This document shows positions 43,282 to 52,830 of a stretch of DNA of 64,000 bases, one piece after another. The position numbers and the translations under genes were made by a program. How positions within the stretch are numbered: the stretch's first letter is position 1; every line of letters begins with the position of its first letter. The notes below the pieces were generated by a model that did not search any database, was not told where the DNA came from, and was given only the letters and a program-made list of their open reading frames with translations. Source of the DNA: Pontimicrobium sp. SW4 (GTDB taxonomy: Bacteria; Bacteroidota; Bacteroidia; Flavobacteriales; Flavobacteriaceae); the NCBI RefSeq assembly GCF_039954625.1, contig NZ_CP157199.1, forward strand, positions 1,550,001 through 1,614,000. Reading direction: 5' to 3'.

Positions 43282-44589
43282 TTATTCGTCCTTCCAATTT
43301 AGCCTATCCATTTGATTATAAGGCCATGGCGCACCATTGTTTTCAATATTGGTCATCATATTATTTAATTCGACAGGTGCTGCAGATTCTTCCATCACCA
43401 AATAACGTCTCATATCCATGATAATAGATAAAGGACTAATACTTATAGGACACTCTTCAACACATGCGTTACAAGTGGTACATGCCCAAAGTTCTTCTTT
43501 AGTGATATAATCGCCTAATAATTGCTTTCCATCATCCTTAAACTCGCCTTTATTAGCATCTATGTTTTTACCAACTTCTTCCAATCTATCCCTTGTATCC
43601 ATCATGATTTTACGAGGAGATAATTTTTTTCCTGTCAAATTCGCAGGGCAAGATGAGGTACAACGCCCACATTCGGTGCATGTATATGCGCTTAGTAATT
43701 GCGTCCAGTTTAAATCAGTGACATCTCTTGCTCCAAATTTTTCTGGGACATCATCGGTTTCTGTGTCTTCAGGCGCTGCAAAAGGATCTGCATTTGGATC
43801 CATCATGAGCATCACTTCCTTAGTCACAGATTCTAAATTATCTAATTGTCCCTTAGGCTTTGTACTTGCATAATAGGTGTTAGGGAATGCTAACAATATA
43901 TGCAAGTGTTTAGAAAAATATAAGTAGTTTAAAAATACTAGTATACCTAATATATGAATCCACCATGCGGTCCTTTCAACTAAGTGTAAGCTGTTTTCAG
44001 AAAATCCGCTAAACCACGGAGCAATATATTGACTTATAATGTTTCCTGAGTCCATTGCTTGAAATGAAGTGTCAGTTGCATTCATAATCAAAAACAAAGA
44101 CATCAACACCATTTCAAAATACAAAATGTAATTAGCATCATTCTTTGGCCAACTAGTCATTTCACTATTCCAAAAGCGCTTTAGTTTTATAATATTTCTT
44201 CTTAACCAAAACACTATTACAGATACTAAAACCAATACTGCTAGAATTTCAAAACTTCCAATTAAAACACCATATAGGCTACCAATTCCAGAAAAAATAC
44301 GGTGTGTGCCAAATAGGCCATCAATTATTATTTCCAGTACTTCAATATTGATAATAACAAACCCAACATATACAATTATATGCAAAAAACCAGCTATTGG
44401 ACGACGTGCCATTTTACTCTGTCCGAGCGCAATATTTACCATGTTTCTTAAACGCTGCGATTTATTATCGCTAACATCAACATCTTTTCCTAGTTTAATA
44501 TTACGAATGAGTTTTTGAACGTTTCTAACAAAATAACCTATACCAATAACCAATGCAATTGCAAAAAGTATGTTTGGTAAATAATTCAT
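43282..44589 (-). CDS. Membrane-bound 4Fe-4S dicluster protein (HdrE/NarI-type and HdrD-like)
   Basis: 435 residues. The N-terminal half has five membrane helices (about 5-22, 65-92, 100-127, 150-170 and 205-226) with His residues that could bind haem b, as in the nitrate reductase gamma subunit. The C-terminal half has two CxxCxxCxxxCP motifs, CTECGRCTSSCP (about 306-317) and CTTCNACVEECP (about 371-382). It probably passes electrons between the quinone pool and the CCG-domain protein encoded next. Such pairs are common in Bacteroidota and poorly characterised. Confidence 0.88.
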   Translation of the reverse strand: MNYLPNILFAIALVIGIGYFVRNVQKLIRNIKLGKDVDVSDNKSQRLRNMVNIALGQSKMARRPIAGFLHIIVYVGFVIINIEVLEIIIDGLFGTHRIFSGIGSLYGVLIGSFEILAVLVLVSVIVFWLRRNIIKLKRFWNSEMTSWPKNDANYILYFEMVLMSLFLIMNATDTSFQAMDSGNIISQYIAPWFSGFSENSLHLVERTAWWIHILGILVFLNYLYFSKHLHILLAFPNTYYASTKPKGQLDNLESVTKEVMLMMDPNADPFAAPEDTETDDVPEKFGARDVTDLNWTQLLSAYTCTECGRCTSSCPANLTGKKLSPRKIMMDTRDRLEEVGKNIDANKGEFKDDGKQLLGDYITKEELWACTTCNACVEECPISISPLSIIMDMRRYLVMEESAAPVELNNMMTNIENNGAPWPYNQMDRLNWKDE

Positions 44590-44613
44590 AGTTGGTTGGA
44601 TTTATAAAATGTA

Positions 44614-45546
44614 TTAATTCTCCTTATATGGAATTTCCTTTTTAGATAGGATTCTAAAATAACGTTTTGGATGTAACTTTATATCTTTCAATAACTCTTC
44701 TAGCTCTTTGGTAGCTCCCTCAATATTATTATATAAAGCATCTTCTTTTAATAGTTTACCCATAGAGCCTTCACCCTTTTCGATACTTGACAATATGTTT
44801 TTAAAGCTATTAATAGTTGTTTGCAATTCCGTAATAGTTTGTCCTAGATTTGCTTTAGCCATGTCATCGGTTATTGATGCTAAATTTGCCGAAGTACTTT
44901 CAAAACTAGTAATAGTACTGTCTAGTTTTCCTTTATTATCTGCAATTAAACTATTGATTGATTTAGATGTGTTTTTAAAAGATAGTATTGTTTCGTTTAA
45001 ACTAGAAACACTACTCTTTAAGTTCGTTTTCGTTTTTTCATCAAACACATCATTAATATTCTTTAAAAGTGAATCGGCACTTACCATGACATTTTCAATT
45101 TTTCCTTGCAATGGCGTTAGCTTTTGATTTACCAATTCTGTTAAACCTGCTTTAATTGTGCCTTGAAGAAAATCGCCATCAACTGCAGTTTCCGACCCAT
45201 CGTTTGCAAGTACAATAGCTATTGCTTTACCTCCAATAAGGCCAGTCTCATAGATTTCTGCTTTACTATTCTTAGAAAATTGAAAATCATTATCAACCAT
45301 AAGCTTTAACTGAAGCTTTCCTGAACCATCTTCTGTAAATACAATTTCTTGAACTTTTCCAACAACATTACCGCTAATAGTCACAGGTGCTGATGTCGCT
45401 AAACCTTCAACATTATCATAAACTGCGTAAAATGTACGGGAAGAATCTAAGAGGTTTTCACCTTTTAAATAGTTAAATAGATATATAATTAGTAACAACC
45501 CACTGATGACTAAGACTGCTGTTTTTACTTCTCTAGTGATCTTCAA
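44614..45546 (-). CDS. MlaD/MCE-domain lipid-transport protein
   Basis: 310 residues. An N-terminal membrane anchor (about 10-28) precedes an MCE domain (about 38-118, FYAVYDNVEGLATSAPVTISGNVVGKVQEI). A long helical, coiled-coil-like region (about 130-290) could form a periplasmic tube or needle. The start codon is TTG at 45544-45546 (MKITREVKTAVLV), because no ATG fits the frame and a stop lies 18 bases upstream. MCE proteins move phospholipids between inner and outer membrane. No MlaE or MlaF gene adjoins; the neighbours are the amidase and LptD, other envelope proteins. Confidence 0.9.
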   Translation of the reverse strand: MKITREVKTAVLVISGLLLIIYLFNYLKGENLLDSSRTFYAVYDNVEGLATSAPVTISGNVVGKVQEIVFTEDGSGKLQLKLMVDNDFQFSKNSKAEIYETGLIGGKAIAIVLANDGSETAVDGDFLQGTIKAGLTELVNQKLTPLQGKIENVMVSADSLLKNINDVFDEKTKTNLKSSVSSLNETILSFKNTSKSINSLIADNKGKLDSTITSFESTSANLASITDDMAKANLGQTITELQTTINSFKNILSSIEKGEGSMGKLLKEDALYNNIEGATKELEELLKDIKLHPKRYFRILSKKEIPYKEN

Positions 45547-45597
45547 TATGATTTTTTTTTGTTAAACACAAAATTAGCAATTAATTTAAATAAAGCC

Positions 45598-46683
45598 TTA
45601 ATTTGAAATAGTTTTTAAAGCCTCATTAACATCTATACGTACACCATTTTTATAAGCCACAATAAAACAGCTAGTATATCCTTTTTCTAAAGCTTCTTGT
45701 TTGTGTCTTTTTATGTCTTCATAATTAGAAGTTTCACCATAAAAGTATTTATATCCATTACCAATACTTTCAGAGGTTATACCTCTTAAACCATTAAAAT
45801 TATAAGGCTTTGTTTCTAACTTTCTAGCTCCAGCTGCTATTTGAACTTTGAATGTAATACTAGAATTAATAGTTGTATTATCATTATCGGTATTAGCTAT
45901 AATTTCAAAACCATTGTTTTCGTTTACGGTTTCTATATACATCAAAATTGACTCATAAATCGATTTCGAAATTTCTTGCTGTCCCTTTTTTGAACTTAAA
46001 TATTTTCCTTCATGCTTATTGGTTAGAAATCCAGTTTCGATTAAAACACTTGGCATGTACGTATTATGCATAACCCAAAGAGGAATTTGCTTAACACCTC
46101 TACTCTTTCTGTTTAATTTATTTTTGAAATTTTTCTCTACCATGCTAGCCAATAAAATACTTTGCTCTACATAGTCTTCTTGTAATAATGTCAAGCCAAT
46201 AATAGACTCTGGTGAGTTTGGGTCGTAACCTTCGTAATGTTTTTCGTAATTATCTTCTAAAAATATTACTTCGTTTTCTGCTTTAGCAATTTCTATATTT
46301 CTATCAGTATTACCAACGCTGAGCACATAAGTCTCAGTTCCATAAGCCTGAGTATTATGAGCGTTACAATGCACTGAAACAAATAAATCGGCATCAGCCC
46401 TATTCGCTATTGCTGCTCGTTCTCTTAACTCAACAAAAACATCAGTTTTTCGAGTATAAATAACTTCTATGTTTTTATGCTTTTCAAGTTCTTTACCTAT
46501 TTTCAACACAACACTTAAAGCTACATTCTTTTCGGTATCAAACTTTGTAGGTCTACCAGGGTCTTTGCCTCCATGTCCAGCATCAAGTACAACCACAAAT
46601 TTATCGGTTGATTTTTGAGGAAACGCATAGGAGGAAAATATAAAGAAAAAAGATACTAAAAGGTATTTCAGATTCGTTTTCAT
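45598..46683 (-). CDS. N-acetylmuramoyl-L-alanine amidase with SPOR-like C-terminus
   Basis: 361 residues. Signal peptide at about 1-22. The Amidase_3 domain spans about 28-250, with VLDAGHGGKDPG (zinc His at about 37), the Glu in TEKN, FVSVHCNAH and a C-terminal VLIETGFLTN motif. The last 90 residues (FKVQIAAGARKL and onward, ending in VNEALKT) look like a SPOR-type peptidoglycan-binding domain. It cleaves septal peptidoglycan and so acts in cell separation. It precedes the MlaD gene by 51 bases in the same direction and is divergent from lptD. Confidence 0.92.
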   Translation of the reverse strand: MKTNLKYLLVSFFFIFSSYAFPQKSTDKFVVVLDAGHGGKDPGRPTKFDTEKNVALSVVLKIGKELEKHKNIEVIYTRKTDVFVELRERAAIANRADADLFVSVHCNAHNTQAYGTETYVLSVGNTDRNIEIAKAENEVIFLEDNYEKHYEGYDPNSPESIIGLTLLQEDYVEQSILLASMVEKNFKNKLNRKSRGVKQIPLWVMHNTYMPSVLIETGFLTNKHEGKYLSSKKGQQEISKSIYESILMYIETVNENNGFEIIANTDNDNTTINSSITFKVQIAAGARKLETKPYNFNGLRGITSESIGNGYKYFYGETSNYEDIKRHKQEALEKGYTSCFIVAYKNGVRIDVNEALKTISN

Positions 46684-46768
46684 ATAAAGTCTAAAACGGC
46701 ATTAAAACTAGGTTTATTTTAAATTCTATATTTTTTTAGTTATTAAAATATTCACAAAAAAATATATG

Positions 46769-46776
46769 TACATTTG
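46769..46776 (+). promoter_or_regulatory. -7 box overlapping the lptD TTG codon
   Basis: TACATTTG matches the Bacteroidota TAnnTTTG consensus exactly. If it is the -7 element, transcription starts near 46783 and the TTG at 46774 cannot be the translation start. No convincing -33 element is seen, so the assignment is moderate. Confidence 0.4.
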
Positions 46777-49530
46777 GCAATTCAAAAACCGAGCCATACT
46801 TTTACAAAAATACATCTAAAAGCGTTGCGAACAAACATCTTTCAAATACTTTTTGCTTTAAGTTTTACAGTGCTTATAAACACTTTTAGCTACGCTCAAG
46901 ATATTCCTCCAAAAAAGGAAAAAATAAAACCTATTGTAGCAAGAGATACTATTCCTATAAAAATAGACAGTTTAAAAACTAGAAATGCAGAATCTAACAT
47001 TCTAGTAAACGATACTATTAAATTAGACAGTATCCCAAATAAGCCCAAACTTTTAAAAGATATTGTAAAATACAGTGCGTCTGGTTATACATCTATTACT
47101 AGAAAAGATCAAAAAATCACCTTATATGATAATGCCCAGATTAATTATGAGGATATGGAAATTACCGCAGGTATCATTGTAATTGACTATGAAAAAAATG
47201 AAGTGTATGCAGGTAGATTAAAAGATTCATTAGGCAATTACACTCAAGCTCCTATTTTTAAGCAAGGTAGTGATGTTGTTGAGCCTGATTCTATCCGTTT
47301 TAATTTTGATACTCAAAAAGCTTTAATATTTAATTCCAGAACTGAGCAAAGTGGAGGTTATATAATTGCTGAAACTACGAAAAAAGAAAATGACTCTGTC
47401 TATTTTATAGATCGTGGAAAATTTACAACCTCAAAAGATCTTGAAAATCCAGAATACTATTTTTTAATGCGAAAAGCGAAAATAGTTCCTGGCAAAAAAG
47501 TGGTAACTGGCTTAACAAATATGTTTATAGCAGATGTGCCAACACCTATTGGCTTACCTTTTGCTTATTTCCCTCTAACTCAAAAACGAACGTCAGGTGT
47601 GATTTTTCCATCGTTTGGAGAACAAAATAGTCGTGGTTATTTTGTGCAAAATGGTGGTTACTATTTTGCTGTAAGCGATTATTTTGATTTGGCTTTATTA
47701 GGAGATTATTATACCAATGGTAGTTATGGTATGCGTATAGAGAGCAACTATGCTGTACGCTATAAATTTAGAGGCAACCTAAGTTTTAGGTATGAAAACT
47801 TAATTAGTAGTGAGCGAGGTTTTCCAGACTACTCAAAAAGTGCTATTTATAACTTACGTTGGTCACATAGTCAAGATGGGAAAGCAAATCCAAGCTCTAG
47901 ATTTTCGGCTTCTGTAAACCTTGGTAGTAGTCGCTATTATCAACAATCTATCAATCAATTAAATGCTTCAAATTATTTAAATAATACCTTATCATCATCT
48001 GTATCATATTCCAAAACATTTCAAGGTGAACCTCAAGTAAATGTTAGCCTTACTGCCAATCATTCGCAAAATACAAATACTCAAACCATTAATATGACGC
48101 TTCCTACATTTCAAGGAAGTATTGGTCGTGTATTCCCTTTTGCTCCTAGGATTGGTGCGAAAAAAGGGATTATTCAAAATATAAACTTGCAATATAATAC
48201 TAGAGCCGAAAACAGAATTCAAACTACCGATTCGTTATTCTTTAAAAAAGAAATGTTTGAAGATGCCAAAGTAGGTATGCAACATAGTATTCCAATAAGT
48301 ACCAACTTTAAAGTATTTAATTATTTAAGCTTAAGCGCTTCGGCTAATTTTCAAGAAACTTGGACGCTTAATACGATAGAAAAATCTTTCAACCAAGCGA
48401 CACAAAAAACAGTAATTACCGAAAAGAATGGATTTGACTCTTTTAGAACATATAATTTTAGTGCCAGCATAGGCACGACGCTTTATGGTATGTTTGAATT
48501 TGGAGAGGATAAAAAAATTCAAGCTATTAGGCATGTTATGAGACCATCTATTAGCTATAATATTTCTCCAGCTTTTGACCAATATTATGATACTTACGAA
48601 GTGATAAGTGCAGATGGACTTACCTCCACTGAAGCTGATTATACCCGTTTTGAACAATCAATTTTTGGAAGTCCAACCAATAACTATTCCAGTGCTATAG
48701 GTATTTCTGTTAGTAACAATTTTGAAGCAAAAATACGAGATAGAGATAGTACTGTTGTAGAGCCTAAAAAAATTACACTTATTAATAACTTAAACTTCTC
48801 TACCTCATACAATCTTGCTGGTGATTCGTTAAAATGGAGCCCTGTTAGAGTTAATGGTGGCTTCAAATTGCTTAAAGATATGACCGTGAATTTTGGTGCC
48901 ACATTAGATCCTTATGCACTTGATAGTAACAATATTAAAATTGATGAATTCAATATAAATAATGGCGGAAGTCTATTTAGGCTAACAAGCGCCAATTTAA
49001 CTACTGGTTATTCATTTTCTAGTAATGATTCTGAAAAAGATGACAATACAAGCAATAGTAGATCTCAACAGGAATCGTTGCGTAGTGGTGGACGTGATGA
49101 TGATTTATTTGGAAAACCTCAAGATTTTGCCGATAAATCATTTAATAATAATGAGGATGACTCCGAAGCTCAAAAACCAAGCGACCTTTATAGATATAAA
49201 ATTCCTTGGAACATTCGGTTGGCTTACGCTATAAATTACAGTAACACACGTAGACAAAACGAAATTGCGTCGCACTCGTTGATGTTCTCTGGAGATATAG
49301 AGATTTCTCCGCGTTGGACGCTAGGAGCGTCTTCTGGTTACGATTTAAAAAATAAAGGTATTACTTATACGCAATTACGTTTTGAGCGTGATTTAGAAAG
49401 TTGGCGAATGAATTTTTCTTGGATTCCATTTAGCGCCAATAAACAATGGAATTTCTTTATAGGTATTAAGTCTAGTATCTTACAAGATATTAAATACGAA
49501 AAGCGAAGACAACGCGATAGAGATTTATAA
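46774..49530 (+). CDS. lptD: LptD-type LPS-assembly outer-membrane protein
   Basis: 918 residues if started at TTG 46774. The N-terminal segment has a hydrophobic export signal (LKALRTNIFQILFALSF, ending near SYAQ), then an LptA/OstA-like domain (about 80-230, including IVIDYEKNEVYAGRL), then a large beta barrel with LPTxPIGLPFAYFPL-like sequence (DVPTPIGLPFAYFPL) typical of LptD. It inserts lipopolysaccharide into the outer leaflet. The TTG start overlaps a TAnnTTTG box (46769-46776), so TTG 46825 (MRTNIFQILFALSF, a normal signal peptide) may be the real start. It is divergent from the amidase gene. Confidence 0.85.
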   Translation: MAIQKPSHTFTKIHLKALRTNIFQILFALSFTVLINTFSYAQDIPPKKEKIKPIVARDTIPIKIDSLKTRNAESNILVNDTIKLDSIPNKPKLLKDIVKYSASGYTSITRKDQKITLYDNAQINYEDMEITAGIIVIDYEKNEVYAGRLKDSLGNYTQAPIFKQGSDVVEPDSIRFNFDTQKALIFNSRTEQSGGYIIAETTKKENDSVYFIDRGKFTTSKDLENPEYYFLMRKAKIVPGKKVVTGLTNMFIADVPTPIGLPFAYFPLTQKRTSGVIFPSFGEQNSRGYFVQNGGYYFAVSDYFDLALLGDYYTNGSYGMRIESNYAVRYKFRGNLSFRYENLISSERGFPDYSKSAIYNLRWSHSQDGKANPSSRFSASVNLGSSRYYQQSINQLNASNYLNNTLSSSVSYSKTFQGEPQVNVSLTANHSQNTNTQTINMTLPTFQGSIGRVFPFAPRIGAKKGIIQNINLQYNTRAENRIQTTDSLFFKKEMFEDAKVGMQHSIPISTNFKVFNYLSLSASANFQETWTLNTIEKSFNQATQKTVITEKNGFDSFRTYNFSASIGTTLYGMFEFGEDKKIQAIRHVMRPSISYNISPAFDQYYDTYEVISADGLTSTEADYTRFEQSIFGSPTNNYSSAIGISVSNNFEAKIRDRDSTVVEPKKITLINNLNFSTSYNLAGDSLKWSPVRVNGGFKLLKDMTVNFGATLDPYALDSNNIKIDEFNINNGGSLFRLTSANLTTGYSFSSNDSEKDDNTSNSRSQQESLRSGGRDDDLFGKPQDFADKSFNNNEDDSEAQKPSDLYRYKIPWNIRLAYAINYSNTRRQNEIASHSLMFSGDIEISPRWTLGASSGYDLKNKGITYTQLRFERDLESWRMNFSWIPFSANKQWNFFIGIKSSILQDIKYEKRRQRDRDL

Positions 49531-49544
49531 AATAATATTAACAG

Positions 49545-49564
49545 ATTTCCGTTTTCACGGAAAT
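49545..49564. repeat. Palindrome between lptD and ridA
   Basis: Sequence atttccgttttcacggaaat has a 7-bp or longer inverted repeat around TTTT and resembles the REP-like units at 4872-4933 (CC...GG core at the same spacing). It lies in the 49-base gap between the lptD stop and the ridA start and may be a divergent member of that repeat family or a message-stabilising hairpin. Confidence 0.55.
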
Positions 49565-49579
49565 GAAAATCAATTTTCA

Positions 49580-49960
49580 ATGAAACAAATTATTACTACT
49601 AGCAAAGCCCCTGCACCAATAGGACCATACAATCAAGCAGTTTTAAGTGGAAATACACTTTTTACATCTGGACAAATAGCGTTTAACCCAGAAACTAACG
49701 AGTTAGTTTTAGACAATATTACCGATGAAACCAAACAAGTTATGGAAAACATGAAAGAAGTATTAGCAGCTGCTGGAATGACCTTTGAAAATGTTGTAAA
49801 AACCTCAATTTTTATTAGCGACATGAACGACTTTGGAGCTATTAATGCTGTGTATGGGTCATATTTTAATGAAGCGACTGCACCTGCTCGCGAAACTGTA
49901 CAAGTAGCTTGTTTACCAAAAAATGTGAATGTAGAAATTAGTATGATAGCGGTGAAGTAG
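49580..49960 (+). CDS. ridA: RidA-family enamine/imine deaminase
   Basis: 126 residues, the standard length. Typical features are APAPIGPYNQAV near the N-terminus, TSGQIAFNPET, the VVKTSIFISDMNDFGAINAVYGSYF region, and APARETVQVACLPKNVNVEI with the substrate-binding Arg and catalytic Glu. It hydrolyses reactive enamines made by PLP enzymes such as threonine dehydratase. Co-directional with lptD, with a 49-base gap. Confidence 0.95.
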   Translation: MKQIITTSKAPAPIGPYNQAVLSGNTLFTSGQIAFNPETNELVLDNITDETKQVMENMKEVLAAAGMTFENVVKTSIFISDMNDFGAINAVYGSYFNEATAPARETVQVACLPKNVNVEISMIAVK

Positions 49961-50095
49961 ATTTGTTTAACGGTTATAAATATGGAAAGTTGCATCTTTG
50001 TGTGCGAGAGTTTTCCGAAAGCTAACAAACAAATAACTAAATTTGGTTAAAATTGCTTGTTTTTTAACTCAGTTCTTTGTTGGTAATAGTTTTTT

Positions 50096-50701
50096 TTATT
50101 CCGCTGTATCTTTTACAACTTTAGTCTTCGATAAAAAATCGTGAATTCCGTTCTTAACAAACAAAAATGAAATTCGGTCAAATGGAATTAGTCTACAAAA
50201 AGTCCGAGTAACTATATCTTCATTAGTCGGCTTCTCTCCATTTATTTTAACAACTTTAGTCTTTGTTACAAATTTTCCAAGAGTTTTTTGAAACTTGATT
50301 TCCATAATTGAATGATAAACAAAAAAAGCCCCAAATATTAAAATCAAATTAATTATTACAACAGTAAAGTTGTTGTTTATGATATAAGTTGGAAACAATA
50401 AACCAACAATAAAAAAAACGAGAACAATTAATATATACCAAACAATTGAGTCAATTATTAAATTCAAAAATCTAATTCCCGATCCAACTACATTTGAGTC
50501 AACTTTTTGTTTTTGTTCTTTCTCGACAATTGCTTGTTCTTTTATTTTTTCAAACTCGTTTGTGTCTATTTTCCGCTTTTCAATTTCAGATTCGGCAGCT
50601 TCGATTGCAGTCGGGTTATACCTTTCTCTCTCTACCATTACAATCTTAATTAATTCCTCGTTTGTCCTTTCAGACATCACTTTTGCAAACTCGTTTTCCA
50701 A
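50096..50701 (-). CDS. RDD-family membrane protein
   Basis: 201 residues. A soluble charged N-terminal region (about 1-60, with ERYNPTAIEAAESEIEKRK) is followed by an RDD domain with three membrane helices: GIRFLNLIIDSIVWYILIV (the Arg and Asp of RDD), then FTVVIINLILIFGAFFVYH, then the C-terminal QKTLGKFVTKTKVV and RTFCRLIPFDRISFLF, as in typical RDD proteins. The start is TTG at 50701; the ATG at 50677 (MSERTNEEL) is an alternative. It is transcribed alone. The sequence around it reads unlike the neighbours. Function of RDD proteins is unknown. Confidence 0.83.
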   Translation of the reverse strand: MENEFAKVMSERTNEELIKIVMVERERYNPTAIEAAESEIEKRKIDTNEFEKIKEQAIVEKEQKQKVDSNVVGSGIRFLNLIIDSIVWYILIVLVFFIVGLLFPTYIINNNFTVVIINLILIFGAFFVYHSIMEIKFQKTLGKFVTKTKVVKINGEKPTNEDIVTRTFCRLIPFDRISFLFVKNGIHDFLSKTKVVKDTAE

Positions 50702-50880
50702 TAATTCGATGGGTTAGTTTATATTAATGCCAAAACGATGATATACAACATTTAAATGTTTTATATCAGAGGCTAAACGAAGTTAGTCAAATTTTTCTTT
50801 AGTAGCTATATGCAGAACTACATATATAAAGCTTGGAAATAAAATAGGTTGGATAAGCAAGTTTCTTCTTCAAAATTCTG

Positions 50881-51744
50881 CTAAGATAATTGATTACTAT
50901 GGTAGTGTACTAATCCTTCAATAGGACGACGTTCAAAATTACCGACTGTGAATCCCATGTCACTAGCAACTTCTTTTATCTCTTCTTGCGAGAAATAAGC
51001 AATGGAGCCTGCAAAATGTACAGGAACAGTATTTAATACATCTTTATATTGCAAAATCATGTTTTTAGCAAACAAACGAATTCCTTCTTTTATAACATTT
51101 ACAATATACTCTGAATCTTTATTAAGAAACATAAATTCCGCAAAAGATGCCAAATAAGCATTTGGATTTGGTTGTTTATAGAGATTGTATTTTATAAAAT
51201 CGGAATCCATGTTGTGTTTTTCAGCAAGCGATACTTTTAAATGCTGTGGCATATGGTTAAAATAATAGTCTCTTATAAGTTGTCTTCCAAAATAATTACC
51301 AGAAGCATCATCCATTACAGAATAGCCTAAAGATTTCACTTTTTGTTCTACACTTGTACCATTAAAATAACTGCAATTGGAACCAGTACCCAAAATACAA
51401 ACTACTGCTGGTTCTAAATTAATTCCAACTGTTGAATAGACAGCTGCATAAGTATCTTCTCTTACTTCGGCTTTTGCATTAGAGAAAAAGTTATGAAGTA
51501 CATCTTCTAATAATTGTCTAGGTCTTTCTGTACCACAACCTGCTCCATAAAAAAAGATATGTGTTACATCGTTTTTTACTTGGTCTAAAACTTCGTTTTT
51601 CTTTATGGTTTTATAGAGTTTTTTCTCGCTTAAAATTGCAGGATTCATTCCTTTAGTACGTTGCTTTTCCAACAATTGATTTCCAGTATTATCAATTGCT
51701 AACCAATCACATTTTGTAGAGCCACTATCAACTATAAAAATCAT
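50881..51744 (-). CDS. BadF/BcrA-family kinase, probable N-acetylglucosamine kinase
   Basis: 287 residues from the ATG at 51742-51744; the TTG 11 codons upstream lies inside the gap terminator and is not coding. An ASKHA fold with MIFIVDSGSTKCDWLAID (phosphate-1 motif), CILGTGSNCSYF (phosphate-2, near residue 120) and FAGSIAYF near the end. These features fit the N-acetylglucosamine kinase branch of the BadF family in Bacteroidota, which would feed GlcNAc from cell-wall turnover into metabolism, in line with the GH3 enzyme in this window. No ligand is proven. Confidence 0.82.
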   Translation of the reverse strand: MIFIVDSGSTKCDWLAIDNTGNQLLEKQRTKGMNPAILSEKKLYKTIKKNEVLDQVKNDVTHIFFYGAGCGTERPRQLLEDVLHNFFSNAKAEVREDTYAAVYSTVGINLEPAVVCILGTGSNCSYFNGTSVEQKVKSLGYSVMDDASGNYFGRQLIRDYYFNHMPQHLKVSLAEKHNMDSDFIKYNLYKQPNPNAYLASFAEFMFLNKDSEYIVNVIKEGIRLFAKNMILQYKDVLNTVPVHFAGSIAYFSQEEIKEVASDMGFTVGNFERRPIEGLVHYHSNQLS

Positions 51745-51763
51745 AAAAAAATTGTTAATGCAT

Positions 51764-51797
51764 AAAAAAACTGCCAATCAAATATAATGATTAGCAG
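51764..51797 (-). terminator. Terminator of pfkA-gap, with embedded -7 box
   Basis: On the reverse strand CTGC-T-AATCA pairs with TGATT-G-GCAG (51771-51797), followed by seven T. It lies 17 bases after the gap stop codon. The loop contains TATATTTG (51779-51786), an exact -7 consensus that could serve the downstream kinase gene. Confidence 0.8.
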
Positions 51798-51814
51798 CTT
51801 ATACTTTATAAATA

Positions 51815-52825
<1,011 letters not shown>

Positions 52826-52830
52826 CTAAT

